Assembly (NCBI GenBank): GCA_029834535.1
Contig: JAQMWT010000440.1
Coordinates: 62,001-126,000 of the forward strand
Direction of reading: 5' to 3'
DNA: 64,000 bases
Origin: Chrysophaeum taylorii
Lineage: Eukaryota; Sar; Pelagophyceae; Pelagomonadales; Pelagomonadaceae
Under the pieces are notes generated by a model. It did not search any database, was not told the DNA's origin, and was given only the letters and a program-made list of their open reading frames with translations. Shown here piece after piece: positions 21,297-31,338 of the stretch; the first letter of the stretch is position 1, and each line of letters opens with the position of its first letter. A program made the translations under genes and the position numbers.

Positions 21297-23344
21297 ACTG
21301 ACCAAACTTTGGCTTTTTAAATCAAACTTAAGAAAGCTTTTCAAGGGGACGCGTGAGCGCTTGGTGCGAAAATGCTTTAAAAACGAGAGCTAGGTGCTGC
21401 AGCCACGCAGAATCTACCGTGGCGTTACACGCGCGGCATGGACACCCCCCCCATGACCGCCTTAGAAGGAGGTCCGTCCTAAGACAGCGCGGCGATACGC
21501 AAGGAGAGCGGGCAGCGACACGCGGCCCCGAGAGCAGATTCCCACGGCTTGGCGTACTAAGCTGGGCCCATTCTCGTACCTTCCATCGTTCGTAGAAGCC
21601 ACCCAAACCGCGACTCACCACGGTGGTGTTGCCGTGGTCGTGCGTCATTCTTCAACAACAAACGGACATCGGACACCAGACTTACATGGTCTGCGTGAGA
21701 CGGATCAACCCATTCTGCATCCCAAAACTCGAGAGGGAGCGCGTCTTTGATAATCGACTCGGGGTCGAGAACGCGAAACTCGACGACCTCGAGAAACTGC
21801 GCGAGCACCGCCCCAGGAGCACCCAAAGATTGTAGTCTCACACTCGTGCGGGGCCGTACAGGACCACGTTCAGGAGTTCCTCATCGTCGCGTACCCGATC
21901 CGGAGTTAGCTGTCCAGCTTGATCATGGGACGGCAACGCGAGCACGTGCCGTTACGCCAGCATAAACAACTCGCACGACCGTAAGTGAACACCTCCTTAT
22001 CATCCTCCTCCTCGCGCATCTCGACAACCCCTCCCTGCCGCAAGATCTCCCCGGGAGCTGCTGCTGCACCGTCGAGCACTGTACGAGAAGTCGGCAAATA
22101 CAAGCTGCGGCGCGAAGGGATGTCAAGACGTCGACAGCCTGGCTCCGGAAGATCGCCGACACCACCCCTGTAATTCTAACCCAGTCATCATCAGTACGAG
22201 TCTAAAATATGACAAGTTTGATGTGATTGTTCGAAATTTGATCGCACCAAATTGAATGCCACCAAGTTTGCCCATACACACGCATCAACATGCGAATACT
22301 CACAGAACAACATCCACAAACAAGGCCTGCGTAAGACAACGCTGATACCACGCTGTTTTTGTCGTCGCCCAAGATTATTCATTCGGATGCGCCTTATTAG
22401 TTCGATGTTTATGACAGACTACAGCGAATGATCCCGCTTCGTCGTTTCGTGCCTTTAGCGGATGACATTGTTGCAGATGTCTATCAAACGCATATGCCGA
22501 GAAGAAGAGCCGCCTGACTTGCCCTCCATAAAGCCCTTGATGAGGACCGACACGGCCTCGCAGAAGTGCTTCGCGCCATAGCTGGATCTTTGTCGGCACG
22601 AAGGTTCCGAGAGCAGGCGTGCCTTTTACAACACACGTGACGGTATAGTCTACTTGCACATCACAAAGAACAGCTCGCACATAAAAGCTGCATCTTGCAT
22701 ATAGCACTTGAACGACTGCGCTGTCGCGCTGTAGACCATGTTGTTGTACGCGCCGTCTAAAAACTTGCCGCCCGTGTCGAACATCAGATGCTGCTGCAAG
22801 TCGGCCTCGAGAACACACATGCTGAACTTGGCATCTTGGTTAGATCGAGTAAAGTGGACTACCCTTATATTTTTTGCGCGCTCCGAGCTGCTGCGACAGC
22901 GTACTCGGCGATCTCTCATAGTCGTTTACCACCTTCGTCTGGACACGCTTAGACTTGTTGTTTTCTTTCTCGGCGTCGTGGTCAACCTCGGCGATCTCTC
23001 ATAGTCGTTTACCACCTTCGTCTGGACACGCTTAGACTTGTTGTTTTCTTTCTCGGCGTCGTGGTCAACCGACGTCGGCGTGTTACCACCACCACGCGAC
23101 CCGAGCGACGACGAAACCCGCATCGATACCGTGTTCGTTTCGAAGTCGAAGGACGCTCCGGTGTCTCAGAGCGAAATGCAGAACCGCTGAAAGCTTGATC
23201 ACGGCGGCCCTTGTTTTAAAGTACAAGTTTAGTCAACCAAGATACGGATTGACAAAACTTCTTAAGTTCTTAAGTGACCAAACTTGTTGAGGGTTTTTTT
23301 ACGGTGACCAAACATATATGGTGGTTGGAAACTTGACTTTTCCC
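21297..23344 (-). mobile_element. Repeat family R, copy R2
   Basis: The second copy of repeat R, colinear with R3. It begins with TGACCAAACTTTGG and lacks the outer left end. Its right end (CTTGACTTTTCCC at 23332-23344) matches the R3 right end. Minus-strand peptides shared with R3 include HLMFDTGGKFLDGAYNNMVY (near 22780), FCEAVSVLIKGFMEGKSGG (near 22540), CLCWRNGTCSRC (near 21960) and VLAQFLEVVEFRVLDPESII (near 21780). The blocks lie in different frames, so this copy is dead. The blocks look like a transposase or other element protein that I do not recognise. The right end lies 87 bp before the cutC start. Confidence 0.8.
22904..23069. repeat. 83-bp tandem duplication inside R2
   Basis: Two head-to-tail copies of an 83-bp unit starting CTCGGCGATCTCTCATAG. 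R1 and R3 have a single unit, so the duplication happened after R2 inserted. Confidence 0.85.
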
Positions 23345-23431
23345 AAAATATTATGTCGTCACAATTTCTCTTTCTCGAAAGCTGATGACGTCAAGCTGCT
23401 GACTCAGTATTTCTCCAAAACTAGAGGGTAT

Positions 23432-24160
23432 ATGATTTTGGTGATGCTCGAGGTGTGCTGCGATTCGGTCGCGTCGGTTGTCGCTGCCGTCGAAGGCGGC
23501 GCGGGCCGCGTGGAGATCGTGGCGCCGTCGTCGCTGGCGGTTGGCGGCCTGACGCCAACCCCCGGGCTCGCGGGCGCGTGCCTCAGAGTGACGTCATCGG
23601 TCGTTGCCCTCGTCCGACCCAGGGATGGGAACTTTGAGTACTCGGCCGAGGAGATCGGGGTTATGGTCGATGACATCCATGCCCTCAAAACGGTCGGAAT
23701 CCGGGAGTTTGCGGTGGGAGCGCTGCGGGAGGGCGTGGACGGTGCGGCACTAGAGAAATTGGTAACGGCCGCCAAGCCGGGGAAGGTCGTATTTCACCGC
23801 GCAATAGACGAACTCCTGCGGAGGGGTTTCAGCCCCGATGACGTCATCGGCGAGCTTAAGAATTTCGGAATCGATCGCGTCTTGAGTTCGGGGGGGGGGG
23901 TGGAGGCCGACGCGCGAGGTCTCGCGAATCTGAAACGCGCCTGTGATAGAAACGGGATCGAGCTCGTCGCGGCCGGCAAGATCGACGTCGTTAAGATACC
24001 CCGCCTCGCCTTCGCCACCCAGTTCCACGCGGGCTCCTCGGTGCACGAGACGGTGTGTGCGGAGAAGACCGACGACTTGTTCCGCGCGATGGCGTGCCAA
24101 CGAGTGACCACCTCCAAAGTTGCCCGCCTCCTAGATGCTATTCGACGTGCCGTTCCCTAA
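23432..24160 (+). CDS. cutC: CutC-family protein (copper homeostasis)
   Basis: A 242-residue protein of the CutC family, a TIM-barrel protein linked to copper homeostasis in bacteria and animals whose biochemical reaction is still unsettled. Family signatures run in order: LEVCCDSVASVVAAVEGGAG (strand 1 and the G-A-x-R-V-E turn), VGGLTPTPG, RPRDGNFEYS (R-P-R-x-G-x-F), VVFHRAID, IDRVLSSGG, IELVAAGKI and TQFHAGSS. The length is normal for the family (about 240-270). The frame opens further upstream, but that extension runs into the end of transposon R2, so I start at the ATG at 23432; the ATG at 23444 is an equally good alternative. No targeting signal is seen, so the protein is probably cytosolic. 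The gene is intact and GC-rich, and its stop codon overlaps AATAAA. Confidence 0.93.
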   Translation: MILVMLEVCCDSVASVVAAVEGGAGRVEIVAPSSLAVGGLTPTPGLAGACLRVTSSVVALVRPRDGNFEYSAEEIGVMVDDIHALKTVGIREFAVGALREGVDGAALEKLVTAAKPGKVVFHRAIDELLRRGFSPDDVIGELKNFGIDRVLSSGGGVEADARGLANLKRACDRNGIELVAAGKIDVVKIPRLAFATQFHAGSSVHETVCAEKTDDLFRAMACQRVTTSKVARLLDAIRRAVP

Positions 24161-24168
24161 TAAATAAA
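24159..24168 (+). terminator. Polyadenylation signals at the cutC stop
   Basis: Two overlapping AATAAA hexamers (24159-24164 and 24163-24168). The first includes the last two bases of the stop codon, implying a very short 3' untranslated region. Confidence 0.55.
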
Positions 24169-24474
24169 ATGGTGTCTGGAGCCAAGTCGGTAACTGCCTG
24201 CCGATTTGCAGTATCTACAACAACATTGGAGCGAGGCCCCTTTTGTCGGGGGATTCTCCCGGGGACCCTAGTATAGTGGCTCTATTTTGCAGGATGCCAT
24301 CGGCTCCAAATACAACATCTGGCGCACATATCGGGAATGTCTGTAGCTCCAATGAGGGTCGTGAGGGCGTTGAGACTGCGCCTTGCGCGCGCTGGGGCCA
24401 CTTCTATGGGCCTGGTCTTCTTGCTGGCTATCCTCGGGGAAGACCTGGGTACACATCACATCTATTCGAAGTCG
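24169..24474. other. Short unassigned gap
   Basis: About 300 bp between cutC and the R6 fragment. Open frames on both strands look like chance. No repeat or RNA gene is recognised. Confidence 0.4.
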
Positions 24475-24837
24475 TCGTTCTCATCGACGTCCATACCGCT
24501 TGTTGCTGAAGAACGGTCTACGACCACGGCAACAGCACCACGGTGGTGAGTCGCGGTTTGGGTGCCTTCTACGAATCATGGAAGGTGCGAGAATAATAAA
24601 TGGGCCCAGCTTAAGCACGCGCCAAGCCGTGGTGGGAATCTGCTCTCGAGGCCGCCTGCGCGCTCTCTCCTTTCGTATCGCCGCGCTGTCTTAGGATCTC
24701 CTTCTAAGGCGGGCGGTCGGTCATGGTCATGGTCATGGTCATGGTCATGGTCATGCCGTGCGTTTAACGCCTTGTGTAGCCGCAGCACCTGGCTCTCGTA
24801 CTTAGAGCATTTTCGCACCAAAAGCGCTCGCAGCACA
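24475..24837 (+). mobile_element. Repeat family R, inverted fragment R6
   Basis: This is the reverse complement of the left third of R (compare 21360-21690). It shares the CACCACGGTGGTGAGTCGCG, TATCGCCGCGCTGTCTTAGG and GAGCATTTTCGCACCAAAAG blocks in inverted order. Its ends are missing. A GGTCAT hexanucleotide expansion (about 24719-24757) sits where other copies have a single unit. Confidence 0.75.
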
Positions 24838-27800
24838 AAAGATCACCAACAAACCCTTACCAGACGAAGTTCTATCGTCTCGCCTCGGTCCAAAAAACGC
24901 GACCCTTACGTACGTCGTCGCAGCCTTTTTATTTCTCAACCGAATTCCATTCTTCGTCGTTGAGCACTGGACTCTTCGTCGAGCTCTCGAGGCCCCAAAC
25001 CCGTGCACGTGCCAAGGGCTGATGCGCTCGACGCATGATCTGGAGCGAATGCATGCCAAGTCGCCGGAGAGAGGGTCGACTCAGGGACGCGAGCGTCATG
25101 AACATCTCCTTTGCGAAGGTTGACTTCATGGCGTACTTCACCACCTGGGCCGCGCCGCCGCCAAACACACCTACTCTACGAGGGAGCTCGTCGCGGCCAG
25201 CCATACGGGCGACGGCAAGGAAGTCATCGCGGTGATGGCCGACAACACGAATTCGATGTCGTCGGGCCTCTTCGGCTATATCAAGGACATGTTGGTCGTA
25301 TATCACGGCGGACTTTGAATTCCTTTTCTGGAGTGATTCTCGCTTCTCCACGAGACGTTGTCTGCAGAAGCAGAAGAAGCACCGGCGGGCTGGCGAGTCG
25401 GCTAGCATGCTTAACATCAAGACGTCCCCGAACACGCGATTCTCCCACGACTACCTCGTGCTCCTGTCCATCACCCGGAACTGGTCGATCGCGGGCTCGC
25501 TCGTCGATACTCCCGAGTATAGGTTGCTCGAGCGACACAACAACAACAAGGCCCGCCGCCGCGACTTCCGCGACGTTTCGAGGATCTCGCGCAGCCAGCC
25601 TTATCAAAACCAAACGCCGCGGCGACGCTGTCGCCTGCCTCTGCCTCTCAAGCGGCGGTCTCCGCTATCTCCGAGGCGACGGCAGCAAAGGTCCCAGTTA
25701 GTCTCACGTCGTCTTCGTCGTCCTCCACTAACAAGTCCGAGTCATCACCGACGAGCTCGACGTAGGGTCGACATCGTCCGCGCAACCCGCGAGCGCTTGC
25801 ACGATACGGTGTGTCTGGGAAACGAGTCTTCGCCAAAGTGGATCGGCCCTCCTCAACTACTGCGGCGGAGAGCGCAACGGCAAACGCGGCATGCTTCTCT
25901 CTGAGTGAGTGAGCAACATTCGAAGCCAAGGTCGATCTACGGCCCAAAATGGGAGGCCATCAGCTCTGTCGCCAGGCCCGAGGCTGCTCGCATCATCGAA
26001 AGACGAGACGATGTGAAGCGAGACCTCGCCTGCCTGGAGGACTACGACTCGATCGACACTGGGCGACATCATCTTCAAAGGCCTGGGGAACCAGAGGAAC
26101 CTGACAGAAGACCCTGCTTCTGCGAGATGGTCGTGGACGTACTTTCCGTCGCGCGAGGCTGGCGTCGAGCGCATCAACAAGAACCAATGGTCTGGGCAAC
26201 GTCAACACGATCCGTGCCACGGAGAGTCAGGTCGTTCGAAGGCTTTGTCAACTCCACCACGAGCGAGCAGCATGCCGACGAGATTCTGGCGATCTTCAGC
26301 AGCGCATGGGACCATCTACTGCCCGCAAAGAAGCAGGCGATCAAGAACCATACCATTGCCGATAAGACGAGGATGACGGCGAAGACGACAGAGACGGTTT
26401 TACTTCGAAGAGTTTGTTGAAATCCCGCCGCCGGGTTTAAATACCTTCTTCCGACGCGAGAACGAACGCGAGCCGCTCTACGTGTTGCTGCGCGAGGCAA
26501 CTTCGAGCCTTGGCAACAAACAGGGTAATGGAAACTACCGGTAATTTCCGGTAATTACCACCCCATTCCCCGGCGCCCGTCCCGAGATCCCCGAGGCAGT
26601 CAGTGGGTTCGCAGAATCGGTCAACGAAACCGGCCGAGCGGCGCGTACGTCGGTCCAACCTCCGCGAAGGAAGGAGAGTGTTGATGCTGCGTCGCTGTGT
26701 CCAGAGGAGGATCCGGGCAAGGCGATTTTGACCTGGAACGAGTGCAGCTCGGCATCGAGGGCGAGCTGCCCCTTCAATTCTTCTTCGTCTGCAGTAAGCG
26801 CTGCCGCAACGACTTAGCCCCGATGCACGCCGACCTCCGGCCTCAAGTGCTCCGAGAGATCATGAGAAAGGTCGCATCTCGCTGGCGGCGTTGACGACGA
26901 CGTGCTTCAAGACACGGACATCCGGCCCGGCGATCGAGTCGAGGCGATAGGCAACCTTTTCGGCGGGCGTCAGAGTCTAGGCTGAGGCGGTTACCGTCCT
27001 GAGGCTCCACTATGACGCGGCCACGAGCTCGGTCACTCTCACAGTCAAGGGCGTCTCCAACGGCACCATCAAAAGGTGGGCTCGAGCGGCGTCCGCGCAG
27101 CGTCGGACAACAAGGAGTACGCCATCGCCCGTCGCGCTCGATCGACCGCTTCGCTCCGGCGGCCGCCTGCGCTGCAGCCAGCACAATCGCAGTCGCCTGA
27201 GTTGCGGAACGGCTCAAGGTCCTGCAGGCAGCAAGAGCGTCCCAGCAACACCGTGCCGCCGCGGCCGAGCGTGCCGTATTATGGTGGCAACCGAAGAGAC
27301 CTTCGAGGCTGAGATCGAGAAGACCGAGGCCATGGAGGCAGCGGCAGCTGTCACTGCCCGAGCTAATGCCGAGGCCCGGGAGGCGGCCCGTCGAGAGCGA
27401 CAACTCAAGGTCCAGCGTCAGCGGAGCGAGGAGGCTGCGGCGGCGTTGAAGCGGAAGCACGCTCGGCAGGCGGTGTGGCTGAAGAGAAGCAGGCGGCGGC
27501 CGACGCCCGCGCCGAAGTAAAGCGAGCAATGACCGAAGCGGCGGCAGCGGCGACCGAGCGGACCAAGGCGCAGCTGGCTAAAAAGTGCGACCCGGCGAAG
27601 ATGCGCCAGCTCCAGCGCAGCTACGCCGGCGTCAACAGGGATGCGAAGCGGCTGGCCCTTGAGCTCGACACTCGACAAGGCCGAGGCCGAGCTTAGAGCG
27701 CGGGACGAGGAGATCGCGATCGACTACGGGCGCGCGTCACCGAGACCTCGAGAAGCGAGACGCCACTATTCGAGGAGTTCCATGCCGGCCGGCAGGCGTC

Positions 27801-29465
27801 GGTGCTGGCAAGGGCCAGGCCTGAACTCCGTGGGTGCGACACCTCTGTATTCGTCTGTTGGCGTTGCGCGTCGCGCCGTCCGAGGTCTCTGAAGTCATCG
27901 CATCGATCGTCATCGCGGTCATCGGGGAAGAGCGCGCCGCCGAGATGGAGCTCCCATCATTGTGTTTCGTCCGCAGCCTGTGAAACGGGACGTCACCACG
28001 AGCTCTTCTTAGCCCTCGACCTCAAAGAGGGCGAAGTTTCTATCGTTCCAATAATCGGACGCGTCGCCGCTCGACGGCAAGGAGCTCATCGGCACGCAAC
28101 TCCGAATCGACGGCGACCATCGAGTTCGAGACTGGACGCCATTGGCGCCGCCGAGCTCGCCGACCAGACCGCACGCGGCGAGTCCCAGGCTATTGCAGCA
28201 GCCCGCTTCAGCGAGACATCCAGTGCACCCTCGATGATCAGTTTTTCCGTGGCGTGTGACGCGAAGCTTTCGTATGGTTCGGCCGACGGAATTCTCAGCG
28301 ATTGGTGACGTTCGCAGTCTTGCGGCTGCTGTCGGGACGACCGAAAACTCAGGGGCGGCGGCCTTGGCAAGCGTCCGAGAGCTGGCCGATGCGCATGCTG
28401 TCGAGCGTCAGCGCCCGAGCCACCGCCGCTGCCGAAGGAACAGAGGTGGTACTGGTGGAAGGAAATCGCCCCCTCTTATCTCGACCAACACGACGACAAG
28501 ACTGTGACGGCCGTGATTGAAGCAGCGCGAATAATGTGGCGGCTGGACTCCACAAGGCGAAAGCCGCCGCTCGTCGCCAAGCAGCGATCGATCGGCACCG
28601 TGCGCGAAACAAATGCCGAAACGATCGCGGCGGCGCTCGATCGACGAGCCGTAAACGACGATGACCTCGGATGCCATCGAGAAGGTGGTGCCCCTTGTCA
28701 GCAACCAGGAGCTGGAGGGACAAACGACGCTCGCAGAGTTGGAAAGAAAGAAAGCTCGACGCCGCCGAACTCGCCAAGCTCCGTAGTAGCAACAACAGTG
28801 GTTGATGCAAGATGCTCGTCAGCGACATTGCTCGCTACGCCCGCGGAGAACGGGCATAGGGGTGACCTCGAGCCCCCAAGTCCTTCACTTCGACAAAGGA
28901 CGCCAGTGTGGTCGTCGGCCAGTCTGGTTCAGAAGCAAATGTTGCCATTTTAACCAAGCATCTCAAGCAGCAGATCTACGGCAAGATCAGAGACCAGCTG
29001 CGTTCGACGATCGTCGTCTCTCTCGTTGGCCAGCCAGCCAGCCAGTCGAGGTGTTGTTTGTGGGAGCTCGAGGAAAAACCTGGGGCCTATTATTAGCTGC
29101 CAGGCGAGATTGAGGCCGTCTGGGATGCGAATTCAGACGATGGCCGCAGAAAACTTGTGATTGAAAGAATATTCCTTGGCTACGACGACGACGGCTTATA
29201 TCTCCGGTTGGCTCAAAGCAAATCGATCGACGGCACCAAACCTGGCTCCTGGCGCTTTTTTTCGAGCTCGACACCAACGAATACGATGAGCATGAAACTG
29301 CGGGTCCCATGGACGTTTTCTTTCACCGCTCGCCGATTGACGGGCCAAACCAGCCGCCCAAATGGTCGACTCAGCACCATCGTGTGCTGGTCAGGAGGAG
29401 TTCTTCTTCTTCGGAGGAACCACATTGTCGGGCGGTTTCGCTTTCATGCTTTTTTAAAACTCTGA
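24838..29465 (+). pseudogene. Long decayed coding tract, unrecognised
   Basis: About 4.6 kb in which plus-strand protein-like blocks follow one another in shifting frames. These include ELVAASHTGDGKEVIAVMAD with NTNSMSSGLFGYIKDM (about 25180-25295), SPNTRFSHDYLVLLSITRNW (about 25425-25485), YGPKWEAISSVARPEAARII (about 25940-26000) and EQHADEILAIFSSAWDHLLP (about 26265-26325). After them come an Ala/Glu/Lys-rich coiled-coil zone (about 27290-27690, for example EIEKTEAMEAAAAVTARANA) and DDGRRKLVIERIFLGYDDDG (about 29130-29190). Together they look like one or more large dead genes. A minus-strand acidic frame at 25648-25947 also looks fair. I recognise no family and name no function. Confidence 0.4.
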
Positions 29466-29806
29466 ATTTTTTCTACGTACATTCGCGCAGCAGCCGGTTC
29501 GCGCTCATCAGCGGGGCTCTAGGGAATAAAGCAGCAAAGAATCACGACTGCGGGAGTCGCGACTCGGGTGGCCTATGGAGCAGCAAAGTGGCCAGTTGGA
29601 ACATTTCTTGCGACCTCTATCGACTTTCCCCTCGCATTCAGGGGGGCTGCGCGCGGAACCCAATAGTTCCCAACCCCCCCCCTACTAGTCTCGTCGTCTA
29701 CTAACCAGCCCGCTGTCGCAGTCGCGCTGTCTCGATCGTCGTACAAGCAGAGACCTAAAAAGAAAAAAAAACTTGACGACGGCGTAAAATGAAAGGCTAT
29801 TATTAC
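29466..29806. other. Gap with no supported gene
   Basis: About 340 bp. Short open frames on both strands lack support. An A run at about 29760-29770 is present. It lies just downstream of the minus-strand secreted-protein gene. Confidence 0.4.
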
Positions 29807-29812
29807 TTTATT
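29807..29812 (-). terminator. AATAAA overlapping the stop of the secreted-protein gene
   Basis: Read on the minus strand, GAATAAAGT contains the TAA stop inside AATAAA. This is the same stop/polyadenylation overlap as at cutC. Confidence 0.5.
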
Positions 29813-30707
29813 CGAGGCAGTCGCAGACGAAGGTGCCAAAGCCGAAGGGGTCACGAGAGCCGTCGACGTCGGGGGAGTGGGAGAGCTTGATGATGTCGGG
29901 GGCCGTGGTGATGTTTGAGAGGAGGTTGATGTGAGCGACGATGTCGCGGATCCGGCGGGCTTTGAGCATTCTCTCTCGCGTAACGTGGACGGTGCCGCTC
30001 GGGTTAATGATTACGATGGCGTCCACGTCCGACACTTGCCAAGTCACAGAGACTTCGTCGTGGACGTCGTTCTTCTTGCCGCATGTGCCTTTGGGGAGCT
30101 TTTCGAGAAGTTGCGCCCATTTCAATTGGAAATCAAAAACGTATTTTGAATCTGGAGCGCAACACGCCATCGAATGATTCCGCGTCGCGGCGTGCTCTAT
30201 GCCCCCTTTGAACGTGAAATTCAGCGCCTGCTTCTCGCACATGTGGAGGTAGGTCCGCACCACGTCTTCGGCGTGATCTTGCGGCGAGTCTGGGCAGATG
30301 TTGCTGATAAAATTGTTCGCGTTCCGAGTCGTGTATCTGTCCATCACGCCCAGGCAAGAGATTCTTTCCGAGGTCAGAGCGAGACCAAACGGAATGAACA
30401 TGTCCGCCCACCACTCGACGAAATACGTGCCGGGGGTGTCGTTCCGAATCAAAAACGCGGCCCGCTGCTCCCAGATGCTGGACAACTGATCCCCCAAACA
30501 CGACCCTTCCCCCGCAGCGACATGGCCTGACCTTGCGTTCGCAAAGTTGCACTCGATGGCGCGCACCATCAGCCCGCTTGGTGATCCGAACCGCCGGCAC
30601 GCGCGGCATACCTTTTGGGAAGAAACCAAGTCGGCGCCAAAGCCAAAGGCAAAGGCAAAGGCGCCGCCGATCAACAACCTTAGCATATTCTTTCTTCTAT
30701 TCATCAT
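29808..30707 (-). CDS. Secreted cysteine-rich glycoprotein candidate, 299 residues
   Basis: The N-terminus MMNRRKNMLRLLIGGAFAFA continues FGFGADLVSSQ, a basic start plus hydrophobic core and small residues. This is a convincing signal peptide with cleavage likely near residue 25-30. The mature part has 12 cysteines, beginning VCRAC and ending FVCDC, and four N-glycosylation sequons (NDT, NFT, NHS, NIT). Both features fit passage through the ER and disulfide bonding. There is no second membrane segment, so it is secreted or lumenal. Blocks such as YFVEWWADMFIPFGLALTSE and VTWQVSDVDAIVIINPSG do not recall a family I can name. The frame extends 8 codons upstream from a GTG; the first ATG (30707) is chosen. 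The gene is intact, isolated, and between a decayed tract and Copia 2. Confidence 0.75.
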   Translation of the reverse strand: MMNRRKNMLRLLIGGAFAFAFGFGADLVSSQKVCRACRRFGSPSGLMVRAIECNFANARSGHVAAGEGSCLGDQLSSIWEQRAAFLIRNDTPGTYFVEWWADMFIPFGLALTSERISCLGVMDRYTTRNANNFISNICPDSPQDHAEDVVRTYLHMCEKQALNFTFKGGIEHAATRNHSMACCAPDSKYVFDFQLKWAQLLEKLPKGTCGKKNDVHDEVSVTWQVSDVDAIVIINPSGTVHVTRERMLKARRIRDIVAHINLLSNITTAPDIIKLSHSPDVDGSRDPFGFGTFVCDCLE

Positions 30708-31263
30708 ATTTGGTTTTGTTGGGGGTCCCACTATGTACTATGATCCTACTTCACACCCGTCGTCGCTCGTCAGAAAGTGAGCAATAATTACAATGCCTAG
30801 GGCTACACAACTAACTAACTAACTCTCCGTTGGGTTTGGTCAATTATTCCTACGCGGCACGTATTGTTGTTCTTTGCAGGGTTGCTTGTTTGGTTGAAAA
30901 TATTATAGAAACTATAGAACACAGCGTTCATATAGTCAGAAGCTCTTCAAGTTGTTGTTCGCCTGGGCGATGGCGACGTGGCGCAAGCGGGACGGCGAGG
31001 CGCGGGTTCGGGTCGGCGACGGGCGGCGAGAGGTCTCCCGCCTCGCCGACCGCCGGACGGTTTGTCTCGTCATCCCGAGCCGCGCGGCGGTCCACCGTCC
31101 CTCGCCACGAAGCCGCGAGCAATGACGTGGTTGTTTATCGCAGCCTCTCTTCTCGAGAGGGTTAGTTTTTCAATCAATGGATGTGTGAGATACTGATAAT
31201 GACGTCATCCGTCCCCCAGGTTCTTTGAGGTCGACTTACTGGTGGTAAAAGGGTTATATAATT
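30708..31263. other. Intergenic region upstream of the secreted-protein gene
   Basis: About 550 bp. It holds an (AACT)n run (about 30808-30823), a TGACGTCA near 31200 and TTATATAA near 31254. A short plus-strand ATG frame (30970-31125, 51 codons, MATWRKRDGEARVRVGDGRR start) is GC-rich and basic. It could be a small gene or a scrap, but there is no independent support. Confidence 0.35.
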
Positions 31264-31268
31264 GAGTC

Positions 31269-31338
31269 TGTGAGGAAGCTATGACACTTACCCCTGCGTC
31301 CCCATTATAGTTCTCACATCTCCATTTCAGTTCTCACA
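31269..31338 (+). repeat. 5' LTR of Copia 2
   Basis: 70 bp, TGTGAGGAAGC to TTCTCACA. GAGTC precedes it. Confidence 0.88.

Noticed and set aside
23318-23431. Longer cutC start at 23318
   Set aside because: The extra residues would come from the end of transposon R2 and have no counterpart in the CutC family.
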